The translations under genes were made by a program, and so were the position numbers. A stretch of DNA of 5,735 nt from a bacterium (GTDB lineage Bacteria; Patescibacteriota; Saccharimonadia; Saccharimonadales; UBA4665): NCBI GenBank assembly GCA_029549845.1, contig JAKPIL010000194.1, positions 1 to 5,735 of the forward strand. Reading direction: 5' to 3'. Shown here piece by piece: positions 1-5,466 of this stretch. Every line of letters starts with the position of its first letter. The first letter of the stretch is position 1. The notes beneath the pieces are model-generated. The model worked only from the letters and a program-made list of their open reading frames with translations, made no database searches and was not told the DNA's origin.

Positions 1-1
1 C

Positions 2-1978
2 CAGCTACAGGCGGCTGTCGATGCATACAACCAGAGCAGCGAAGCTGAAGGCTATGGTATGCGGGTGAGCGCGAGCTTTGCCCCGAGTATTCGACAGCAA
101 ATTAGTGAGCTGCAAAAAACCTTATTGGAGGGGCTGCTGGCCGTTTTGGTCATAGGCTCGATAGTGATTGCGGTGCGCGCATCTGTCATCACGGTGCTGT
201 CGATGGTAACGGTCATCCTTGCAACGCTTGGCGTGCTGGAGCTCATTGGGTATACGCTAAATACAATTTCGCTATTTGCGCTCATTCTCAGTCTGTCACT
301 CATAGTCGATGACACCATCATCGTAGTGGAAGCTCTCGACGCACAGCGCAAACGGAAAAACGATGCGCGCGATATCGTAAAAACTGCGGTAGGGAAGGTC
401 GGCCGCGCCATGATAGCGGCAACCTCCACGGCGGCGCTCAGCTTTGCACCGCTGTTGTTCGTGGGTGGCATACTAGGCGGCTTTATACGAGTTATGCCCA
501 TCACGATTATATCGGCGCTGGTCATTAGCTTGCTTGTGGCGCTTGTGTTCATACCGTTTTATGCGCGGTTCATAATGCTCGGCAAAAAACACATTGGTGC
601 AAAGGCAGAGCATGAGCTGGCGGCCGACTTTGAGGCTCGTATAGCGCGCCGGTTGGCTACACCTATGTTGTGGGCGCAGCATAGTAGGCGCAAGCTTTTT
701 GGTGTAGGCTTAGCGGCCATATTCCTTAGCTTTATGTTTATAGGCGCCGGTGGATATTTGTTCCAAAAAGTAACGTTCAACATCTTCCCGCCGTCTAAAG
801 ACACCAATCAAATTGCAACCATACTGCGCTTCCCAACCGGAACGACAGTAGCCGAGGCCGAGGTTATAAACGATGTTGCGATGCAAAAAGTCAAAAGCGT
901 GCTCGGTGAGGATTTTGTGTCGGGGGCTAACTATGGCCAGGCAACCGCACAGAGCGCACAGTTCTATATAGACCTGAAGGACTACAACAAACGGAAAACA
1001 ACCGCCCCACAATATATCGACAAACTAAAAGCCGAATTTAAGGACTTTGGACAGGCCCAGTTTAGTGTCATTACCATTGAGGCTGGCCCACCGGCCTCGG
1101 ATTTTACGGCACGCATTTCGGCTAACGTGAATCGGCCGGCTGCAGAAAAGCTGGCGGGTGACGTTGCAACGTATTTGCGAACGACCGATGTTCGACGGAT
1201 AGACAATAGCAAAATCAACATTGAATCGGTTTCGGTGGATAATGCCGATGTACTTACCCGGGCTGACGGCGAGGCATTCATAGGTGTTACCGCGCGGTTT
1301 GTCGATAGTGACACCACGGCCTTGGTGACTGCGGCGCAACAAGCTGTTGAAAAAAACTTTACGGCCGATAAGGTTGCAAGCTATGGACTGCCAAAAGATG
1401 CGCTGAGTTTCAATTTTGGTCAGGAAAGTGAAAACCAAGATAGCTTCAAAACGCTGGCAGTCGCTTTCCCGCTGGTGCTAGCGGTTATTTACCTAGTGCT
1501 TGCGACGCAGTTCCGCAGCTTGCTGCAGCCGCTCCTCATTTTCATGGCTATACCATTCAGCCTGTTTGGTATTACGCTGGGGCTGTGGCTGACCAACAAC
1601 GCCTTTAGCTTCTTCGCGATGCTTGGCTTCTTTGCGCTGATTGGCCTGAGCATCAAAAACACCATATTGCTCACCGACTACGCAAACCAATCACGCCGGG
1701 CAGGTATGAACCCGGTAGATGCAGCCCATGCAGCCTTGGCTGAACGGTTCCGCCCACTTGTGGCAACCAGCTTGACGGCCATAGTCTCCATCATCCCGCT
1801 TGCGTTGACCAGTCCGTTTTGGCAGGGGTTGGCCGTGGTGCTGATGTTTGGCCTGCTTTCGAGCACGCTCATGGTCGTAACGGTGTTCCCGCACTACTAC
1901 CTTGCGGGTGAGTTCCTACGTGGCGTGTTTCGGCGACGCATTTCACGACCAGTAAAACGGCGTTTGCGCCGAGCATAA
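2..1978 (+). CDS. RND-family (AcrB/HAE-type) efflux transporter permease, 5'-truncated by window edge
   Basis: This is a proton-driven exporter of the cytoplasmic membrane. The frame is open from base 2, so the Met at 59 is internal. About 300 N-terminal residues (TM1 and the first porter half) lie upstream, judged by aligning the TM4 Asp pair with AcrB D407/D408. What remains (658 residues) holds TM2-TM12. TM4 carries the relay pair as IVDDTIIVVE (Asp codons 308-313). TM10 has GLSIKNTILL, whose Lys (codon 1655-1657) matches AcrB K940. RFRPLVATS carries the Arg (1751-1753) matching R971. The complete proton relay therefore appears present. The loop between TM7 and TM8 is about 230 residues against about 305 in AcrB, and seems to lack the docking subdomain. 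The protein ends in a very basic tail (RRRISRPVKRRLRRA) and tandem TAA stops. The substrate cannot be told; a periplasmic-adaptor partner gene, if any, would be upstream. Confidence 0.93.
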   Translation, partial: QLQAAVDAYNQSSEAEGYGMRVSASFAPSIRQQISELQKTLLEGLLAVLVIGSIVIAVRASVITVLSMVTVILATLGVLELIGYTLNTISLFALILSLSLIVDDTIIVVEALDAQRKRKNDARDIVKTAVGKVGRAMIAATSTAALSFAPLLFVGGILGGFIRVMPITIISALVISLLVALVFIPFYARFIMLGKKHIGAKAEHELAADFEARIARRLATPMLWAQHSRRKLFGVGLAAIFLSFMFIGAGGYLFQKVTFNIFPPSKDTNQIATILRFPTGTTVAEAEVINDVAMQKVKSVLGEDFVSGANYGQATAQSAQFYIDLKDYNKRKTTAPQYIDKLKAEFKDFGQAQFSVITIEAGPPASDFTARISANVNRPAAEKLAGDVATYLRTTDVRRIDNSKINIESVSVDNADVLTRADGEAFIGVTARFVDSDTTALVTAAQQAVEKNFTADKVASYGLPKDALSFNFGQESENQDSFKTLAVAFPLVLAVIYLVLATQFRSLLQPLLIFMAIPFSLFGITLGLWLTNNAFSFFAMLGFFALIGLSIKNTILLTDYANQSRRAGMNPVDAAHAALAERFRPLVATSLTAIVSIIPLALTSPFWQGLAVVLMFGLLSSTLMVVTVFPHYYLAGEFLRGVFRRRISRPVKRRLRRA

Positions 1979-1997
1979 TAATCTGCGGGGTATAGAT

Positions 1998-2540
1998 ATG
2001 CAGGACAATCAAAAAAAGCCTAGCGTAAACAACGGCACGTTTGCAGTTTTGAAGCGAATTCTGTCTGGCCGACCGGCTTTTGAGGGAGCGCAAACAGAGC
2101 GAGGCGGTGAGGCCGCTGCTGGGCACGACACGAATACGCCTGATGGCACCAACCCATACCTACAGTCGTCGGGTCGCAAGATTTACCCAGTCGTTAAAGT
2201 AACGGATGCGCATTTTCACCACAACGGTGACCACTCGGAGTTGCGTGTGCACATTCACAACGCCTCTCACTTTGACATCCAACTAGATAAAATTCGTTTG
2301 CTGGGGCGGACGGTTGAGCTTGATCGAAACCTTTCGCCGCATGGTGCAGCCGAGTTTCTGGTTTACCAGGGGCACTCGTTTCATACGCGACCCGATGCAC
2401 GCGCCGAGCTCGTCTATCAGATTATCGGTTCGAATGACTATTTCATGAATCCACACGAAATCATATACAAACAGGAGTCAGATGGTATCTTCCAGGTGAA
2501 CGAGTTACGCAGTCGCGATAATCTGGTAACCGATGTGTAA
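1998..2540 (+). CDS. Unknown 180-aa protein with His-rich, probable beta-sandwich domain
   Basis: I do not recognise this family. There is no signal peptide and no membrane segment, so it should be cytoplasmic. Residues 1-60 are polar, Gly/Ala/Asn-rich and probably disordered. Residues 61-170 alternate hydrophobic and polar residues (KIYPVVKVTDAHF, ELRVHIHNAS, IQLDKIRLLGRTVEL, AEFLVYQG, AELVYQII), which suggests an Ig-like or other beta-sandwich fold; this is inference. Residues 72-91 contain seven histidines (HFHHNGDH then HIHNASH), so metal binding is possible. It starts 19 bases after the RND stop, with GGGG at 1987-1990 as a weak ribosome-binding site 7 bases before ATG. It is therefore probably cotranscribed with the exporter, and a role linked to the pump is plausible but unproven. 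No terminator is visible after it. Confidence 0.8.
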   Translation: MQDNQKKPSVNNGTFAVLKRILSGRPAFEGAQTERGGEAAAGHDTNTPDGTNPYLQSSGRKIYPVVKVTDAHFHHNGDHSELRVHIHNASHFDIQLDKIRLLGRTVELDRNLSPHGAAEFLVYQGHSFHTRPDARAELVYQIIGSNDYFMNPHEIIYKQESDGIFQVNELRSRDNLVTDV

Positions 2541-2566
2541 AAAAGCTGTTTGCCGAGTAAAAACTG

Positions 2567-2575
2567 TGTTACATT
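2567..2575 (+). promoter_or_regulatory. Candidate extended -10 promoter for the Excalibur/DUF937 unit
   Basis: TGT followed by TACATT (2570-2575) fits an extended -10 (TGn-TAnnnT). A TTGCCG element at 2550-2555 is 14 bases away, too close for a standard -35. Transcription would start near 2582 and leave a leader of about 25 nt carrying the ribosome-binding site. It sits in the 66-base gap after the previous gene. Support is motif-level only. Confidence 0.35.
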
Positions 2576-2594
2576 TGAGACGATAGGGTGATAT

Positions 2595-2600
2595 AAGGAG
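2595..2600 (+). promoter_or_regulatory. Shine-Dalgarno site AAGGAG
   Basis: AAGGAG lies six bases before the ATG at 2607 and fixes that start. It is the only strong Shine-Dalgarno site in the window, and it contrasts with the two apparently leaderless genes downstream. Confidence 0.85.
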
Positions 2601-2606
2601 CAAATC

Positions 2607-3242
2607 ATGTCTGAACATAAACTCAAAAGAACTGATCAAGTTGATAAAACCGACTATAGCGCAACCACGAGTGATGCGCGGGTTTTAAAGGAGCGCAATG
2701 CCTACGAACACCCGGGATTTTTCCTACGCGGTGCGGTGTGGATCGTGTCGCGGTTTCCACTGACGCGTAACAAGTACCAGAACTGGACTACTGCGCGCAC
2801 CATCATTGTTGGGTGGCTTTTGTGGCTCATTGTGCTGCCTATCATCCCAATTGTTGCAGCCCTCATTTGGTATGTACGTGACCCAGAAAGCTTTAAAAAG
2901 AGCCCCTGGGCCAAAGTGTTGCTGAGTATTGCCGTAGCGTGGGCGGTCTCTGCGGGCGTTGTCCTGACAAACCCATCACAGACAAACGTCAATGGTAAGT
3001 ACTCACCGCGTCAGACACTACCCAACGGCGAGGTTGCAGGGAAGGCAGACGCCCTAAATACACCGTCGGCTGAGGCCAAAAAGAAAGTTGCGGCGCAAAC
3101 AACCAGCAAACCAAGTAACGGAAAACAATTCCAGAACTGTACGGCTGCCTTTGAAGCGGGCGTGTTCAATATCAAGCGGAGCGACTCGAGCTACCAGAGT
3201 AAACTTGACCGTGACGGCGATGGTATCGCCTGCGAGAAATAA
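2607..3242 (+). CDS. Membrane protein with C-terminal Excalibur (Ca-binding-like) domain
   Basis: The 211-aa protein has a polar N-terminus (1-60), a long hydrophobic stretch (65-90, with an internal LPIIP) and a charged loop RDPESFKKSPWAK (91-103). A second membrane segment follows (104-121), then a polar Lys/Ala/Ser-rich linker (122-174) and an Excalibur domain at 175-210. The domain is textbook: FQNC, then AGVFNIKR, then SYQSKLDRDGDGIACE, with the conserved Cys pair at 178 and 209 and the Ca-loop-like DRDGDG motif. The positive loop should be cytoplasmic, putting the linker and Excalibur domain outside. The 26-residue first segment may be a hairpin or re-entrant pair. Excalibur domains occur on surface proteins and nucleases; no nuclease domain is seen here, so the role is likely envelope-related. 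The ATG is supported by AAGGAG, and the DUF937 gene follows two bases after the stop. Confidence 0.93.
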   Translation: MSEHKLKRTDQVDKTDYSATTSDARVLKERNAYEHPGFFLRGAVWIVSRFPLTRNKYQNWTTARTIIVGWLLWLIVLPIIPIVAALIWYVRDPESFKKSPWAKVLLSIAVAWAVSAGVVLTNPSQTNVNGKYSPRQTLPNGEVAGKADALNTPSAEAKKKVAAQTTSKPSNGKQFQNCTAAFEAGVFNIKRSDSSYQSKLDRDGDGIACEK

Positions 3243-3244
3243 CG

Positions 3245-3826
3245 ATGGATATTAAACAAATCCTACTCGATCAACTATCTGGCGCAGCCACCGAGAAGCT
3301 TGGCTCCCAGAATGGTCTTGACGCAAATCAGACAAATTCGACTGTAAACGCAGCACTCACCGCAATCCTGAGCGGCCTGCAACAAGAAGCAAGTAGCAGC
3401 AAGGGCGCCGAGCAACTTGACGCTGCTGTTACGAAAAAACACAACGGTTCAATCTTGGCTGACCTAGCAGAGGCCGTAGGGAGCGGGGCAAATAAAGCAG
3501 ACGGTGGAAAAATTCTTGAACATATTTTTGGCAACAAGGCAGAAAAAGTGACGGATACTGTCGCCGAAAACGCAGGTGTGAGCAGCAGTGCAGCGGGAGA
3601 CATACTGGCGACACTGGCGCCGATAGTGCTTGGCCAGCTTGGTCAAAAAAAGCAATCTGAAGGGCTAGACGTAAGTGGACTAGCCAGTATTTTGCTTGGC
3701 CAAAAGTCGGGCAAGGGTGATGGTGGCGTTGGTGATGTTGTTTCTGGCATGTTCAGCAAAAAGAACGCGGGGCTCCTCATGCTGCTGCTTGGGTTCCTAA
3801 AAATGTTTATTGGCCGCAAAAAGTAA
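3245..3826 (+). CDS. DUF937-family protein with hydrophobic C-terminal tail
   Basis: This 193-aa protein resembles DUF937 (YidB-like) proteins, whose function is not established. It opens with a helical segment (MDIKQILLDQLSGAA), followed by a Gln/Ser/Ala-rich helical part. Residues 89-133 hold the family-like core: GGKILEHIFGNKAEKVTD, then GVSSSAAGDILATLAPIVLGQLG. A Gly-rich stretch (150-168) leads to a hydrophobic tail at 174-189 (AGLLMLLLGFLKMFIG) capped by RKK, which could anchor it peripherally or as a short tail anchor. The ATG lies two bases after the TAA of the Excalibur gene, with only a weak GAG at 3234-3236 upstream, so translation is probably coupled to that gene. The tight pairing suggests the two proteins act together at the cell envelope; this is inference from layout. 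Confidence 0.85.
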   Translation: MDIKQILLDQLSGAATEKLGSQNGLDANQTNSTVNAALTAILSGLQQEASSSKGAEQLDAAVTKKHNGSILADLAEAVGSGANKADGGKILEHIFGNKAEKVTDTVAENAGVSSSAAGDILATLAPIVLGQLGQKKQSEGLDVSGLASILLGQKSGKGDGGVGDVVSGMFSKKNAGLLMLLLGFLKMFIGRKK

Positions 3827-3982
3827 CACAGCAGCAAGCAGGTAATCAATGTATCCTGCACGAAACGGTCCATGGACATTATGTGATGATTTTTCTTGAG
3901 ACAGTCATGTACCCAGAGCGTTTCCTGGCAGACACTACGCAGCTCAAAGACGATAACACAACAGCCAGCGACCCAGTTCTAG
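3827..3982 (+). other. Intergenic spacer without a convincing gene or terminator
   Basis: The gap after the DUF937 gene holds a weak GCAGG/CCTGC hairpin (3838-3842 with 3855-3859) and a 10-base palindrome GTCCATGGAC (3868-3877). No T-run follows either stem, so I cannot call an intrinsic terminator. A 35-codon open frame (3886-3993) has no ribosome-binding site and its stop overlaps the next promoter's -10; I do not call it a gene. Confidence 0.5.
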
Positions 3983-3991
3983 TGCTACAAT
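3983..3991 (+). promoter_or_regulatory. Extended -10 promoter giving a leaderless mRNA
   Basis: TGC-TACAAT is a good extended -10 (hexamer 3986-3991, five of six matches to TATAAT), and no clear -35 is seen. Exactly seven bases separate the hexamer from the ATG at 3999. A start site 6-8 bases downstream of the -10 would fall at or next to the A of the ATG. No purine-rich ribosome-binding site exists in between. The same spacing recurs at 5453-5466. Confidence 0.65.
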
Positions 3992-3998
3992 AGCTGCT

Positions 3999-5009
3999 AT
4001 GAATGAAGAACCCGCGACCCTAGAAGCCGAAGTACAAAAAGAAATCGATGCCTACCAGGAGACCGACGTCTTTGCCTGGGCGAACAACCTTGTGCAGTAC
4101 AAAGATGAGCTTAAAATTGAGCTGTTTTTTATCTCAAAAAACTACGTGCTCTACCGGACGGCTATGGCTGAAGGGCTTAGAAAACAGCTGGAACCAATAT
4201 TTATCGATGACTTGCTCGACTATGTGCTCGAAGGGGCAGAGAAGGGGCTGATAGTTCGTGGATTTGAAGATGCTGAGGCAGAGCAGAATGTTCTGCAGCG
4301 CACGCAAGTTTTCAAGGTAGAGAAACTACGCGAAACGCTTGGCTGGCTGAAGACCCAGGAGCGTGAGATCGTGCTTTTTAAAGACGAAGAGCACGATATA
4401 AACCATATGAAGGGTGTACTGGCGCGCGTTAGTCATGCCGAAATGGACAAGCCATTTTACCTTGCCAAAGTCCTGCCAAAGTCCCAAGTCATGAAAGGTA
4501 AGCAGGGGTGGATGCTGCGCGCTGACAAATTTGTTCCGTTCGACGCCGAAGCCGCGCTGCGACTGCCCACCGACCCGCAGCTACTTATCGTCGACCAGGA
4601 TCTATACGTGTTCAATCAAGGCAAGCTGAAAACACTGTTCGGCTATGATGCCAAGGAATCGGCTATAGCCGAGACCAAGGTGCGCGAGATTATGGAGGCA
4701 TATGGCCTGAGCTTCCCTGAGGGCGTTGGTCTAAACGCACTCCTGAAGGGCAAGAAACAGCTCATCCAGAAGCTCCAAAAGCTGGAGGTTGGGAAAGTCA
4801 CCCAAGAAAAGGCACTCGAATACGCCGAAGATATGGATCTTGAGCTTATGCCTGATGACCAAGGGAAGATTATCATCATGGACGACAAAAGTCTCACCAC
4901 CTTCGTCAATATCATCAATGAAGACTATTGGGAATCACCGCTCACTGGTGAGCGCTACGAAATTATCAAAAAGCGTCCGCTCAAACAAAGCGACGACGAA
5001 GCAGTATAA
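3999..5009 (+). CDS. DUF4868 protein, KwaB-like (Kiwa anti-phage family relative), stand-alone
   Basis: A 336-aa soluble protein with no signal peptide or membrane segment. From memory of the family it fits DUF4868, which includes KwaB of the Kiwa defence system. Recognisable stretches are ELFFISKNYVLYR (41-53), the acidic-basic LFKDEEHDINHMKGVLARV (126-144) and PFYLAKVLPKSQVMKGKQGW (152-171). Next come LRADKFVPFDAEAALRLP (173-190), LLIVDQDLYVFNQGKLKTLFGYD (195-217) and a C-terminal region ending TGERYEIIKK (316-325), typical of the family. In Kiwa, KwaB works with the membrane protein KwaA and binds DNA; no KwaA-like gene is visible here, and the Excalibur protein upstream does not resemble one. 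Its function may therefore differ from defence. The start at 3999 has no ribosome-binding site but lies seven bases after a -10, implying leaderless expression. A terminator follows, so it is monocistronic. Confidence 0.85.
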   Translation: MNEEPATLEAEVQKEIDAYQETDVFAWANNLVQYKDELKIELFFISKNYVLYRTAMAEGLRKQLEPIFIDDLLDYVLEGAEKGLIVRGFEDAEAEQNVLQRTQVFKVEKLRETLGWLKTQEREIVLFKDEEHDINHMKGVLARVSHAEMDKPFYLAKVLPKSQVMKGKQGWMLRADKFVPFDAEAALRLPTDPQLLIVDQDLYVFNQGKLKTLFGYDAKESAIAETKVREIMEAYGLSFPEGVGLNALLKGKKQLIQKLQKLEVGKVTQEKALEYAEDMDLELMPDDQGKIIIMDDKSLTTFVNIINEDYWESPLTGERYEIIKKRPLKQSDDEAV

Positions 5010-5020
5010 ACCCCGCCCGT

Positions 5021-5059
5021 GCTATTGCGGTACAGGCCGCCCGGCAGTTGGCTTTTTTT
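5021..5059 (+). terminator. Intrinsic terminator after the KwaB-like gene
   Basis: GCTATTGC (5021-5028) pairs with GCAGTTGGC (5044-5052), giving eight pairs, two of them G-U, with one bulged U. Seven Ts (5053-5059) follow directly. It starts 11 bases after the stop codon. An alternative inner stem, GCGG/CCGC (5027-5030 with 5037-5040), competes with it. The stem is imperfect but position and T-run are right. Confidence 0.65.
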
Positions 5060-5290
5060 GGGGTAGGGCTATGCCTAGGCTTGCAGCCCTCAAAAGCCCA
5101 TTATTTCGCAAGATGGTATCCCGTGCGAACCAGTGGTGCTCAGTGTTCGCATTTTATCTCGCCAGAGGTGTCGGTGGTGGCAATTCTAGGCTGGCGCAGT
5201 AGTAGGCCCTGAATAACGAGTGAGTCGCAGAATCGACGTGCACTTATGCATACACGCAACTGGGCGCGAAACACATGCAGCGCCTTCAAA
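5060..5290 (+). other. Structured non-coding region, possible ncRNA or leader
   Basis: No convincing protein frame is seen in this stretch, but it is dense in inverted repeats. AGGGCT/AGCCCT (5065-5070 with 5085-5090) encloses the palindrome GCCTAGGC (5073-5080). TTCGCA, TGCGAAC and GTTCGCA (5105-5110, 5124-5130, 5145-5151) can pair in alternative ways. CGCCAG/CTGGCG (5160-5165 with 5191-5196) and GGCGC/GCGCC (5263-5267 with 5280-5284) add further stems. GGGC at 5066-5069 could also pair with GCCC at 5206-5209. I see none of the conserved cores of RNase P RNA, tmRNA, SRP RNA or tRNA. It may be an unrecognised RNA, a decayed gene or simply a spacer. Confidence 0.3.
5105..5157 (+). promoter_or_regulatory. 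Candidate attenuator: three mutually exclusive pairing segments
   Basis: Segment A TTCGCA (5105-5110) pairs with segment B TGCGAA (5124-5129). Segment B, as TGCGAAC (5124-5130), also pairs with segment C GTTCGCA (5145-5151). The B-C hairpin has a perfect 7-bp stem and 14-nt loop and runs into TTTTAT (5152-5157), as a weak terminator would. A-B pairing would disrupt it. No promoter or ligand-binding core was recognised upstream. Confidence 0.3.
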
Positions 5291-5320
5291 GGGGCAGAGT
5301 CAAGGTAAGGGTAGGGTAGG
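5291..5320 (+). repeat. G-rich tract with GGGTA repeats (two-tier G-quadruplex candidate)
   Basis: G runs lie at 5291-5294, 5304-5305, 5309-5311, 5314-5316 and 5319-5320, with loops of three nucleotides or fewer between the last four. The core reads as short degenerate GGGTA units. A two-tetrad quadruplex on the + strand is possible. Confidence 0.4.
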
Positions 5321-5330
5321 AGCAGAAACT

Positions 5331-5354
5331 ATTGTCATAAGATTTCATGACAAT
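5331..5354. repeat. Inverted repeat, 8-bp arms: possible distal operator
   Basis: ATTGTCAT (5331-5338) and ATGACAAT (5347-5354) are perfect complements separated by 8 bases. Its left arm shares ATTGTC with the left arm of the larger palindrome at 5433-5466, whose centre is 107 bp away. This suggests, weakly, two sites for one dimeric DNA-binding protein. Confidence 0.5.
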
Positions 5355-5429
5355 CACCACATTTATCATTCTCGTTCCTTGCCCATCGGTATCCATCCAC
5401 TAGACCTTTCTTGTATGTTATATCATCCC

Positions 5430-5458
5430 TTGTGTTTTAGATTGTCCGGCCGTACAAT
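5430..5458 (+). promoter_or_regulatory. Promoter of the PaaX-like gene, leaderless
   Basis: A -35-like TTGTGT (5430-5435) lies 17 bases from a TACAAT -10 (5453-5458). Seven bases separate the -10 from the ATG at 5466, so the mRNA should begin at or next to the start codon. There is no Shine-Dalgarno site. The -35 is a weak match (three of six), the -10 a good one. Confidence 0.6.
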
Positions 5459-5466
5459 CTAAAACA
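5433..5466. promoter_or_regulatory. Near-perfect 34-bp palindrome over promoter and start codon: probable operator
   Basis: Perfect 13-bp arms TGTTTTAGATTGT (5433-5445) and ACAATCTAAAACA (5454-5466) flank CCGGCCGT. Bases 5447-5452 are themselves symmetric, so 16 of 17 pairs match; only 5446/5453 differs. It covers the end of the -35, the whole -10, the expected start site and the A of the ATG, so a bound protein would block RNA polymerase. Because the transcript should start at its right edge, it acts as DNA rather than as an RNA hairpin. The encoded regulator is the obvious candidate to bind it. Confidence 0.75.

Noticed and set aside
52..552. Long reverse-strand open frame (166 codons) opposite the exporter
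   Set aside because: It lies entirely antisense to the strongly conserved RND TM2-TM6 region; its Ser/Thr/Met-rich composition is what the antisense of membrane-segment codons yields, and there is no ribosome-binding site.
2607..3242. Excalibur membrane protein as a KwaA partner of the KwaB-like protein
   Set aside because: KwaA is a multi-helix membrane protein without an Excalibur domain; this gene is in a separate unit coupled to DUF937 and has its own promoter.
3868..3877. GTCCATGGAC palindrome as a terminator or operator
   Set aside because: It is only 10 bases with no loop and no T-run, short enough to arise by chance.
3886..3993. Small forward frame of 35 codons beginning MIFLETVMYPER
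   Set aside because: It looks fairly protein-like but has no ribosome-binding site or upstream promoter, and its stop codon overlaps the -10 of the next gene; chance is more likely.
4789..5202. Forward open frame of 137 codons overlapping the end of the KwaB-like gene
   Set aside because: It is out of frame with a well-supported gene, runs through the terminator hairpin and T-run, and its Cys/Trp/Gly/Arg-rich tail looks non-coding.
5060..5290. tRNA, tmRNA, RNase P RNA or SRP RNA
   Set aside because: I looked for T-arm, GAGGAAAGUCC-like, tmRNA acceptor and SRP tetraloop signatures on the + strand and found none; the GTTCGCA element is part of a simple hairpin.
5220..5462. Forward GTG-initiated open frame of 80 codons
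   Set aside because: No ribosome-binding site or nearby -10, composition rich in His, Arg, Cys and Ser, and it runs through the G-rich tract, both inverted repeats and the next promoter.
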